NCBI GenBank assembly: GCA_023433185.1
Contig: JAEZEN010000346.1
Coordinates: 1 to 6,261, forward strand
From: Pseudomonadota bacterium
Lineage (GTDB): Bacteria > Pseudomonadota > Alphaproteobacteria > Rhizobiales > Kaistiaceae
Length of the DNA: 6,261 nt
Reading direction: 5' to 3'
The notes under the pieces were generated by a model. The model was not told where the DNA came from. It saw nothing but the letters and a program-made list of their open reading frames with translations, and did not search any database. A program made the position numbers and the translations under genes. Shown here piece after piece: positions 1-5,935 of the stretch (positions within the stretch are counted from its first letter, which is position 1; the number at the start of each line of letters is the position of its first letter).

Positions 1-1
1 G

Positions 2-2011
2 CCGAGCACCGGCATCCGCGTCCGCTGGCGCCGGGCCATCGTGCTGGGCGGCGCGGCGCTGCTCGGCGGCGCCGCCATCTACCAGATGTACCGCGTGCTC
101 GAGGTCGGCGGCCTGACGCCCGTCGAGGTGCTACTCCTCGTCCTGTTCAGCGTGAGCTTCACCTGGATCGGGCTGACACTCGTCACCGCCGTCGCCGGGC
201 TCTGCGTGCGCCTCGCCCGCCGGACCGCGACCGACGCCGACGACGACGAACCCCCGGTGGAAGGGCGCACCGCAGTCGTCATGCCCGCCTACAACGAGGC
301 GTCCGACCGGATCTTCGCCGCGGTCGAGGCCATGGCGATGGATGTGGCCCGCGATCGCTCCGGCGACCGCTTCGACTGGTTCATCCTCAGCGACACCACC
401 GACCCGGAGATGGCGCTGAACGAAACCGCCGGCTTCCTCGAGCTGCGTCGCCGGCTCGCCGGAATCGCTTCGGTCTACTACCGTCGGCGCCGCAGGAACA
501 CGGCGCGGAAGCCGGGCAACATCGCCGACTTCTGCACCCGTTGGGGCGGCGCCTACGACTACATGCTGGTGCTCGACGCCGACAGCATCATGGCCGGGCC
601 GACCATCGTCGAACTGGCCCGCCGCATGGACCGGACGCCGCGCGCCGGCATCATCCAGACGGTCCCGCGGCTCATCGCCGGAAGGACCCTGTTCGCCCGC
701 CTCCTCCAGTTCGCCGGCCACGCCTACGGCGCGTCCCTCGCCGCCGGCCTCGCCTGGTGGTCCGGCACGGAAGGCAACTACTGGGGCCACAATGCCATCC
801 TCAGGATGACGGCCTTCACCGAGGCGGCCGGCCTCCCCGCCCTCGCCGGGAAACCGCCCTTCGGCGGTCACATCCTCAGCCACGATTTCGTCGAAGCGGC
901 GCTCATCCGGCGTGCCGGGTGGAAGGTCATCATCGCCGACGATCTCGGCGGCTCCTGGGAGGAAGGCCCGCCGACGATCGCCGATCTGGCGACGCGCGAC
1001 CGCCGCTGGTGCCAGGGCAACCTGCAGCATGCCCGCCTCATCGCCACGCCCGGGCTGCACTGGGTGAGCCGCTTCCACCTCTTCACCGGCATCATGTCCT
1101 ACCTCGCCTCGCCGCTGTGGCTCGCCCTGACGCTCACCGGCCTCGCGCTCGGCGCCCAGGCGCGCTTCACGCAACCCAACTACTTTCCCGACGACTTCCA
1201 CCTGTTCCCGACCTGGCCGGTGATCGATTCGACCCAGGCCCTGTGGCTCTTCGCGATGACGATGAGCGTCGTCTTCGCCGTCAAGCTCGTCGGCTGGATC
1301 GATCTCGCCGTCCATGCCCGCCGGGCCGGGAACCGCGGTCATCTGGCCGCGAGCGTGGTGGTCGAGACGGTCATCTCGGCCCTGCTCGCGCCGGTGCTCA
1401 TGGTGATCCAGACGGGCCTCGTCTTCTCGATCCTGTCCGGCCGCGACACCGGATGGAAGACGCAGCGACGCGACGCCGGCGGCGAGCGATGGGCGGCGCA
1501 CTTCCGGAACCATCGCGCCCACATGGCGGCCGGCGTGGCGCTCGCGATCATCGCCTACGCCGTTGCGCCCTCGCTCCTCCTGTGGATCTCGCCGGCCATC
1601 TTCAGCCTGCTCTTCGCCGCTCCCGTCGCTGCGGCCTGCGCCTCGACGCGCCTCGGCACGTCGCTGAAGCGCCGCGGCCTCCTGCTGATTCCGGAGGAAC
1701 TCCGGATTCCGAGGCCCGCGCGCCGGGCGGCGGTGCTGCGCCGCACCTACGCCGCGATCATCGCCTCGGCGCCCGACCTGCCGCGCCTGCTCTCGGATGC
1801 CGAACTCCGCACGACTCGCATCCGGCTTGTCGAGGGTTCGGGCGAAAGGCAGCGCGGCGAGGTCGAGCCGCTGGAGGCCATGGCCATCGCCAAGATCAGC
1901 GAAGCCCGCTCGATCCCCGAGGCGCTTTCCTGGCTCGGCCGCGAGGAGCGCGCCGCAGTGATCGGCGATCCGCAACTTCTGGAGCGTCTGGCACGGCTGC
2001 CGGCCGCCTGA
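2..2011 (+). CDS. opgH: Osmoregulated periplasmic glucan glucosyltransferase OpgH (5' end outside window)
   Basis: Inner-membrane glucosyltransferase (GT2 family, formerly MdoH) that polymerises glucose from UDP-glucose into the backbone of osmoregulated periplasmic glucans and helps export it. The frame is open from base 2, and 13 codons precede the first possible start (GTG at 41), so the true start probably lies upstream of the window. Numbering from that GTG: membrane segments near 2-20 and 29-58; a cytosolic GT2 domain about 76-340 with PAYNE (82-86), SDTTD (117-121), the metal- and sugar-nucleotide-binding DADS (179-182), SHDFVEA (280-286) and the R-x-x-R-W motif ending at W323; then hydrophobic stretches near 346-372, 400-425, 436-465 and 495-535. 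GRDTGWKTQRRD (467-478) is typical of OpgH. The visible 669 residues fit the family, whose E. coli member is about 850. opgC follows after 21 nt, as in the R. sphaeroides opg operon; opgG would be expected upstream. The family call is near certain; the start is unknown. Confidence 0.95.
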   Translation, partial: PSTGIRVRWRRAIVLGGAALLGGAAIYQMYRVLEVGGLTPVEVLLLVLFSVSFTWIGLTLVTAVAGLCVRLARRTATDADDDEPPVEGRTAVVMPAYNEASDRIFAAVEAMAMDVARDRSGDRFDWFILSDTTDPEMALNETAGFLELRRRLAGIASVYYRRRRRNTARKPGNIADFCTRWGGAYDYMLVLDADSIMAGPTIVELARRMDRTPRAGIIQTVPRLIAGRTLFARLLQFAGHAYGASLAAGLAWWSGTEGNYWGHNAILRMTAFTEAAGLPALAGKPPFGGHILSHDFVEAALIRRAGWKVIIADDLGGSWEEGPPTIADLATRDRRWCQGNLQHARLIATPGLHWVSRFHLFTGIMSYLASPLWLALTLTGLALGAQARFTQPNYFPDDFHLFPTWPVIDSTQALWLFAMTMSVVFAVKLVGWIDLAVHARRAGNRGHLAASVVVETVISALLAPVLMVIQTGLVFSILSGRDTGWKTQRRDAGGERWAAHFRNHRAHMAAGVALAIIAYAVAPSLLLWISPAIFSLLFAAPVAAACASTRLGTSLKRRGLLLIPEELRIPRPARRAAVLRRTYAAIIASAPDLPRLLSDAELRTTRIRLVEGSGERQRGEVEPLEAMAIAKISEARSIPEALSWLGREERAAVIGDPQLLERLARLPAA

Positions 2012-2019
2012 GCACCGAC

Positions 2020-2023
2020 GGAG
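2020..2023 (+). promoter_or_regulatory. Ribosome binding site of opgC
   Basis: A GGAG core lies 9 nt before the ATG at 2033, inside the 21-nt gap after the opgH stop. It supports that start and separate translation of opgC within an opgH-opgC transcript. Confidence 0.6.
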
Positions 2024-2032
2024 TGCCCGCCA

Positions 2033-3235
2033 ATGCCCCGCGTTGCGTTGCTGGACGGTCTCCGGGGCTACTTCCTGGTCTTCATGCTGGTCAGCCACCT
2101 GTTCGGCGGCCGGTATCCCCTCGTCAAGGTCAACCATGCCGAACTCGGCTTCGTCCAGGATGCCCAGGGATTCGTCTTCCTGTCAGGGCTCCTGGTCGGC
2201 GCGCTCTACGGCCGCCGAATGGACCGGCACGGCTTCGCCGGCCCCGCCCGCCAGATCTGGAAGCGCGCCTTCGAACTCTACCTCTGGACGCTCGGACTGA
2301 TGGTTGCGATCCTCGTCCTCCGCGGCATCCTGCCCGATGCAGCATCGATCTGGGGCGAGTGGCTGGGGCTGTTGCCCACCCTGTCCGCACCGGTCGCGAC
2401 CGCGGCGGTCACCCTTCTCTACCAGCCCACCTTCTTCGACATCCTGCCGCAGTACATCCTCTACATGGCCGCTGCGCCTTTCCTGCTGTGGCTCTGCGTC
2501 ACCGGCCGGGCGACGCTCGTCCTCGCGGGATCGGCGATCCTGTGGCTCGCGATGCAGCTCGGCATGCATCTCGCCCTCGCCGAGGGCATCAACGCGCTGC
2601 TCGGCCGCTGGCATGAGGGGCTGACGCTGCGCGCCGCCTTCAACCCGTTCGCGTGGCAGATCCTGTTCTTCTCGGCGATGGCGGTCGGTGCGCTGTGGGC
2701 GCAGGGCAAGGTCGACGTCGGCCGCATCCTCGACCCGCGGCGGCCCGCGCCGGCGATCATCGCCGCAGCCGTGGTCGTCCTCTTCGCCCTGTGGCGCTTC
2801 GGCTTCACCTTCGAACTGCTGCCGCGGGTGATGATGCTGCGCTTCTGGATCTACGAGAACCGGCCCGAGTTCAGCCTGGTGTTCCTGGTGAACTTCGTCG
2901 CGCTCGGATACCTGATCGCCTGGCTGCTCATTGCCGGCGGCGAGGCCGCGTCGCAAACCGTGCGCCGGGCCTCGGCGCTCCTCAACGGCCTGTTCATGCT
3001 GCCGTTCCTGCGCCTTCTCGGCCGGCACTCGCTCCACGTCTATGCCTGGCACGTCCTGATCGTCTACGTGGCCCTGTGGTTCGACGGGCATTACGGCCCG
3101 TTCGGCGCGTTCGGCCGGACGGTGATCGGGCTCGCCTGCATCCCACTGCTTGCCGTGCCCGCCATATTCGTCGAATGGCGGAAGCAGCGTCGCGACCGCC
3201 TCGCCGCCGCGACCGCGGGGGGCCCCGACGCCTGA
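2033..3235 (+). CDS. opgC: OpgC, succinyltransferase of osmoregulated periplasmic glucans
   Basis: Polytopic inner-membrane acyltransferase that adds succinyl groups to periplasmic glucans, giving them negative charge. At 400 residues it has the usual family length. The N-terminus carries the OpgC signature: LDGLRGYF with D8 and R11, then H22 in the first membrane helix (SHLFGG), followed by FVQDAQGFVFLSG (40-52). About ten hydrophobic segments cover the protein. Near the C-terminus GRHSLHVYAWH (330-340) supplies conserved histidines H332, H335 and H340, as in acyltransferase-3-like proteins. The tail (about 380-400) is charged and Ala/Gly-rich. The ATG has a GGAG 9 nt upstream. It is the second gene after opgH, and in R. 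sphaeroides the two belong to one operon controlling backbone synthesis and succinylation. The stop lies two bases from the stop of the convergent guaD. Succinate as donor group is from the family; the sequence itself shows only the fold and conserved residues. Confidence 0.93.
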   Translation: MPRVALLDGLRGYFLVFMLVSHLFGGRYPLVKVNHAELGFVQDAQGFVFLSGLLVGALYGRRMDRHGFAGPARQIWKRAFELYLWTLGLMVAILVLRGILPDAASIWGEWLGLLPTLSAPVATAAVTLLYQPTFFDILPQYILYMAAAPFLLWLCVTGRATLVLAGSAILWLAMQLGMHLALAEGINALLGRWHEGLTLRAAFNPFAWQILFFSAMAVGALWAQGKVDVGRILDPRRPAPAIIAAAVVVLFALWRFGFTFELLPRVMMLRFWIYENRPEFSLVFLVNFVALGYLIAWLLIAGGEAASQTVRRASALLNGLFMLPFLRLLGRHSLHVYAWHVLIVYVALWFDGHYGPFGAFGRTVIGLACIPLLAVPAIFVEWRKQRRDRLAAATAGGPDA

Positions 3236-3237
3236 AC

Positions 3238-4611
3238 CTATCCGGCGCCGCCGCAGCGCCGGCCGGCGACCCAGACGTCGCGGATGTTGGATCGCGAGGC
3301 GTTGAAGACGATCTTCTGGACGACGTCCTCCGCCGTATCGAGGTCGTCATAAACCTGCACGGTGCTCCCGGGGGCGGCAGGATCGACAAGCATGGCATCG
3401 AAGTGGCAACCCGCGGCGAACCGCCCGGCCGGCACGTCGAGCACGGCGGCGCCGCCGGCGGTGGCGAGGTGAAGCGCCGTGCGGAAGTCGATGCGGGTTC
3501 CGGGACGCCGCCGTTCCTCCGGACCTTCCGCCGCGTCGACGCCCTCCTCCAGCATCCGCGACGATGCCACCGCCATGCGGCACGCGTCGAACAGCGAGGC
3601 GCTCGGGCCGCCGGCGATGTCGGTGCCGAGGCCCACCCGAACGCCCTTCCCGAGCGCCGAACGGAGCGGGAAGACCGCATTCGAGAAGTAGACGTTGGAC
3701 AATGGGCAATGCGCGACGCCCGAGCCGCGTACGCGGATCCGCTCCATGTCGCCCGCGTCGAGGAAGGTGCCGTGGGCGAGAACGGTGCGTCGGGTGAGAA
3801 GTCCGAAGCCGTCGAGCACCTCGGCATCCCGCCGGCCGAAGCGGGCAAGCGCGTAGCTGTGCTGCCAGTCGCTCTCCGAGCAGTGGGTCTGCACCGCGCA
3901 GCCGCATTCCCGGGCCAGCGCCCCGAGGCCCTCCAGCATCGGGTCGGTGCAGGAGGGGACGAAGCGCGGCGTCACCATAGGCTCGACCAGGCCGGCGCGA
4001 TTGCCGGGATGGGCGCGGACATAGTCGATCACGCCCCGGGTGCCGGCGAGCCCCGCCTCGACCGAGGCATCGCGATAGAACGCCGGGCATTCCTCCGGGT
4101 TGTCCATCGCGACCTTGCCGACGAAGGCGCGCTGGCCGCGATCGAGGCACGCATCGACCAGAAGCTTGGTCGCGGCCTCGTGGATGGTCGCGAAATAGAC
4201 CGCCGTGGTGGTGCCGTGGTCGAGGAGGTCGCCGACCAGCTTCGGATACACGCGGCGGGCGAAATCGATGTCGCCATAGCGCGCTTCGAGGGGAAAGGTA
4301 TGGCGCTGCAGCCAGACCTCGAGCGGCACGTCGAGCGCCTTGCCGAGCTGCGGATATTGCGGCGCGTGGATGTGGAGGTCGACGAAGCCGGGCAGGACCA
4401 TGCTGCCAGCCGGCATCGTCATCAGCCGCCCGGCCGACGCCGCCTCGGAGCGCGTCCGTTCAAGAGCCGCCGAATCCGCGGGGATGACGCCCGCGATGAC
4501 GCCCTGGTCGTCGACCGCGACCAGGGCATCGGGGAGGATCTCGACCGCATCCGGCGACGGGGCGTGGACGAAGGTCCCCGAGACGGTCTTTCCCCTGACG
4601 TCGCTCAACAT
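3238..4611 (-). CDS. guaD: Guanine deaminase
   Basis: Cytosolic zinc amidohydrolase that converts guanine to xanthine and ammonia, a step of purine catabolism. At 457 residues it has the usual length, and all the metal and substrate motifs of the family are present: HIH (H80, H82) after PGFVDL, Q85-Y86, W100, GTTTAVYFATIH (133-144), QRAFVGKVAMD (160-170), TPRF with guanine-contacting R215, QTHCSES with H243 and E246, LAH with H280, AHCPLSN (300-306) and GLGTD with D331. The chosen ATG is the first in a position matching the family N-terminus. It lies 10 nt after the stop of the upstream Rieske-less oxygenase gene and has no clear Shine-Dalgarno sequence, so translational coupling is likely. 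The two genes look like one leftward operon. A relaxed specificity, for example for N-methylated guanine, cannot be judged from sequence but is suggested by the neighbours. Confidence 0.95.
   Translation of the reverse strand: MLSDVRGKTVSGTFVHAPSPDAVEILPDALVAVDDQGVIAGVIPADSAALERTRSEAASAGRLMTMPAGSMVLPGFVDLHIHAPQYPQLGKALDVPLEVWLQRHTFPLEARYGDIDFARRVYPKLVGDLLDHGTTTAVYFATIHEAATKLLVDACLDRGQRAFVGKVAMDNPEECPAFYRDASVEAGLAGTRGVIDYVRAHPGNRAGLVEPMVTPRFVPSCTDPMLEGLGALARECGCAVQTHCSESDWQHSYALARFGRRDAEVLDGFGLLTRRTVLAHGTFLDAGDMERIRVRGSGVAHCPLSNVYFSNAVFPLRSALGKGVRVGLGTDIAGGPSASLFDACRMAVASSRMLEEGVDAAEGPEERRRPGTRIDFRTALHLATAGGAAVLDVPAGRFAAGCHFDAMLVDPAAPGSTVQVYDDLDTAEDVVQKIVFNASRSNIRDVWVAGRRCGGAG
3242..3262 (+). 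terminator. Possible hairpin after opgC, inside the end of guaD
   Basis: A 7-bp inverted repeat (CCGGCGC at 3242-3248 and GCGCCGG at 3256-3262, 7-nt loop) begins 6 nt after the opgC stop. It lies within the last codons of guaD on the other strand. No T-run follows on either strand, so it is at best a weak or processing-type terminator for the opg transcript. In such GC-rich DNA a stem of this size can occur by chance. Confidence 0.25.
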
Positions 4612-4621
4612 TGCCGGTGGC

Positions 4622-5470
4622 TCAACTGCTTCGCTCGACGGTGCCGTAGGTGACGCCCTTCTCCTTCAGCCAGCGGCGATAGGCAACCGAGGAGGCATCG
4701 GCGCGCGTCGGAATCTCGGATCGCGGCTCGAGCGGCAGCAGCCGCGGGCGCTGGTTCTCGAGGATGATGCGGTCCTGGAGGAAGATGAGCTGCTGGAAGG
4801 CGATGAGACTGGCCGTGCTCGCCGTTTCGTCGAGGACCAGGAGAAGCGGGTGCGCCCGGCAGCGGTCGGGCGCGAGCGGCTGGACGAAGAGACAGATCAC
4901 GTCCCACCGGCCGGGGGCGTTGGGCGATGTCTTGTAGAGCACCACCGAGAAGGGCGCCGCCACCCGGTACATGTATTCGGCCATGATGCCCCCCGACGCC
5001 GACATCGCCGCCTTCGGCTGGAAGAAGGCGCAGTTCGTCGCCCAGACCTCGTCGACGTCCCTCCGGATCTCCGTGGTGTAGTGGCGGACCTCGGTATGCG
5101 GCTCTGCGCCGAGGATGTCGCGATGCACGTAAGGGAAATGCGCCATGTCGAGGAAGTTCTCGACGATCCTGAGCCCGGAGGCGTTGACGATGACGCCGCC
5201 GCACGGAACGGTCCGGCGGTCCGCCTCCGCGGCTTCCGGGAGGTCGATGATGTCCCGGTCGGGCGCCCCGAGGGTGGCCCATATCATGCCGTGGCGAAGC
5301 CTGACGGGGAGTGCCGCACCGTCGGAGTGGACCGAGACGGCCCCGGCCGTGCGGCTCACCACCAAGGGGCGGCCGAGCAGCCGGTCGGCGGCCGGCTTCG
5401 CCGGCATGTGGGCCGCGCTGCCGATGCAGTACCACGCGTCGAGCACCGCCCTGTCCACCGTCCGCGCCAT
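4622..5470 (-). CDS. Rieske-less ring-hydroxylating oxygenase catalytic subunit, NdmC-like
   Basis: Catalytic component of a Rieske-type non-heme iron oxygenase, 282 residues, lacking its own Rieske [2Fe-2S] site. The start is normal for the family (WYCIGSAAHMP at 13-23, RLLGRPLVVSRTAG at 30-43). The protein then jumps from VSVHSDG (45-51) straight to LPVRLRHGMIWATLG (54-68), so the usual CxH...CxxH segment is cleanly absent. The mononuclear iron site is intact: ENFLDMAHFPYVH (104-116) gives bridging D108 and ligands H111 and H116; D233 (QDR) is the probable carboxylate ligand. The end carries PTRADASSVAYRRWL (254-268), shared with the VanA/Ndm group. I recall NdmC of P. putida CBB5, a 7-methylxanthine N7-demethylase that also lacks the Rieske cluster, as about 280 residues. 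The ATG at 5470 has AGGGAGG 10 nt upstream. The frame stays open to 5902, but that extension is antisense to another gene. It is first in an operon with guaD. The substrate is inferred, not shown. Confidence 0.88.
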   Translation of the reverse strand: MARTVDRAVLDAWYCIGSAAHMPAKPAADRLLGRPLVVSRTAGAVSVHSDGAALPVRLRHGMIWATLGAPDRDIIDLPEAAEADRRTVPCGGVIVNASGLRIVENFLDMAHFPYVHRDILGAEPHTEVRHYTTEIRRDVDEVWATNCAFFQPKAAMSASGGIMAEYMYRVAAPFSVVLYKTSPNAPGRWDVICLFVQPLAPDRCRAHPLLLVLDETASTASLIAFQQLIFLQDRIILENQRPRLLPLEPRSEIPTRADASSVAYRRWLKEKGVTYGTVERSS

Positions 5471-5480
5471 CGGCGCGCGT

Positions 5481-5487
5481 CCTCCCT
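5481..5487 (-). promoter_or_regulatory. Strong ribosome binding site fixing the NdmC-like start
   Basis: On the minus strand AGGGAGG lies 10 nt before the ATG whose first base is 5470. This is the best Shine-Dalgarno match in the window. It argues for the 282-residue product rather than the 426-residue extension starting at 5902. Confidence 0.7.
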
Positions 5488-5511
5488 GCTGCCGGCCCCG
5501 GACGCCATGGT

Positions 5512-5530
5512 GCCGCCGGATCGCGGCGGC
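5512..5530. repeat. GC-rich inverted repeat near the NdmC-like leader
   Basis: GCCGCCG (5512-5518) and CGGCGGC (5524-5530) form a perfect 7-bp stem around a 5-base loop, 42 bases upstream of the NdmC-like start codon. It could fold in the 5' leader RNA or bind a protein. Its composition makes chance occurrence plausible. Confidence 0.3.
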
Positions 5531-5540
5531 GCCAACGACA

Positions 5541-5563
5541 ATCGTGACGCAGGACTGCACGAT
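5541..5563. promoter_or_regulatory. Candidate operator, 23-bp dyad ATCGTG-N11-CACGAT
   Basis: A perfect 6-bp inverted repeat with an 11-base spacer (5547-5557) lies 71 bases from the leftward start codon and 118 bases from the rightward one. Size and symmetry resemble sites of dimeric regulators such as the TetR, GntR or LysR families. Position between divergent operons suggests joint control by a substrate-responsive regulator. The regulator is unknown, and the assignment rests on symmetry and position only. Confidence 0.4.
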
Positions 5564-5656
5564 CTTCGGGCAGCCCTGGCCATGCCCGCCTGCGCACCGC
5601 CCGGCCGCGACGGCGTGCCGCTTGCATCGCCGCTGCCGAACCCCGACCATGCCCCC

Positions 5657-5663
5657 AAAGGAG
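5657..5663 (+). promoter_or_regulatory. Distant ribosome binding site of the small acylphosphatase-like gene
   Basis: AAAGGAG is a good Shine-Dalgarno sequence, but it lies 17 nt before the ATG at 5681, longer than the usual 5-10. No ATG, GTG or TTG lies in frame between them; the codon at the ideal distance is ATC (5672). Either the long spacing works or the true start is not canonical. Confidence 0.4.
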
Positions 5664-5680
5664 CCGAGCCGATCTTCCAC

Positions 5681-5935
5681 ATGCCCGAATTCGTGACCCT
5701 CGTCTTCACCGGCCGCCTCGTCCCGCCGAGCTTCGCCGAATTCGTCCGCCACCGCGCCGGACGCCTCGCCCTCGAGCATGGCCTGGGAGCCGTGGAAGCG
5801 GACTCCGCGGAGGTGATGGTCCGCGGCCATCCCGACCTGATCGACGCCTTCGAGATGGCCTGCAGCCTCGGCCCGCTCGACTGCATGATTCTCGCCTGCC
5901 ACCGGGCCGTGCCCGGGGACGGCGCAGCACGATGA
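5681..5935 (+). CDS. Small acylphosphatase-like protein without the catalytic residues
   Basis: An 84-residue protein whose pattern follows the acylphosphatase fold (a small ferredoxin-like alpha/beta sandwich). FVTLVFTGRLVPPSFAEFV (4-22) aligns with strand 1, the GRVQGVGFR-type loop and helix 1. AEVMVRGHPDLIDAFEMA (43-60) aligns with the family's VEVxxxGxxxxxxxF strand and helix. GPLDCMILAC (64-73) matches the final strand. Two features of the active enzyme are missing: the catalytic Arg of the GFR loop is Ala19, and the loop bearing the catalytic Asn is shortened to GLGAVEADSAE. Acylphosphate hydrolysis is therefore unlikely; a structural or binding role is more probable. Its stop overlaps the ATG of the Rieske gene (ATGA at 5932-5935), which implies coupled translation and a shared role. 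The upstream in-frame ATGs (5508, 5582) would add low-complexity sequence outside the domain. The gene is likely real; the fold assignment is by eye and moderately sure. Confidence 0.7.
   Translation: MPEFVTLVFTGRLVPPSFAEFVRHRAGRLALEHGLGAVEADSAEVMVRGHPDLIDAFEMACSLGPLDCMILACHRAVPGDGAAR

Larger units (their letters stand above)
5471..5680. promoter_or_regulatory. Divergent intergenic region with shared control signals
   Basis: These 210 bases separate the leftward oxygenase-guaD operon from the rightward small-protein/Rieske operon and should hold both promoters. I see two inverted repeats (listed separately) and two ribosome binding sites, but no convincing -35/-10 pair on either strand, as is common in GC-rich alphaproteobacteria. 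No regulator gene lies inside the window, so the controlling protein would be encoded elsewhere. Confidence 0.6.

Noticed and set aside
131..2137. 668-codon open frame on the minus strand opposite opgH
   Set aside because: Its product is rich in Arg, Glu, Gly and Asp without any domain pattern. It is the antisense shadow of a GC-rich gene whose plus-strand product is a clear OpgH.
541..2616. 691-codon plus-strand frame overlapping opgH and opgC
   Set aside because: Arg/Pro-rich low-complexity translation typical of a shifted frame; it spans the boundary of two recognisable genes.
2653..4653. 666-codon plus-strand frame across the end of opgC and opposite guaD
   Set aside because: The translation has no family pattern, and the opposite strand holds a complete guanine deaminase with all metal ligands.
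4622..5470. Reading the Rieske-less subunit as a pseudogene of a full oxygenase
   Set aside because: There is no frameshift or internal stop, the iron ligands and C-terminal signature are intact, and the missing part is removed at a domain boundary and supplied by a neighbouring gene.
4340..5680. Long plus-strand frame leading into the small acylphosphatase-like gene
   Set aside because: Upstream of 5681 it is antisense to guaD and the NdmC-like gene and carries no domain; only the last 84 codons look like a protein.
5471..5902. N-terminal extension of the NdmC-like protein to a start at 5902 (426 residues)
   Set aside because: The extension is antisense to the small acylphosphatase-like gene, has no family similarity and contains no Rieske motif. 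The ATG at 5470 has an excellent ribosome binding site and fits the family start.
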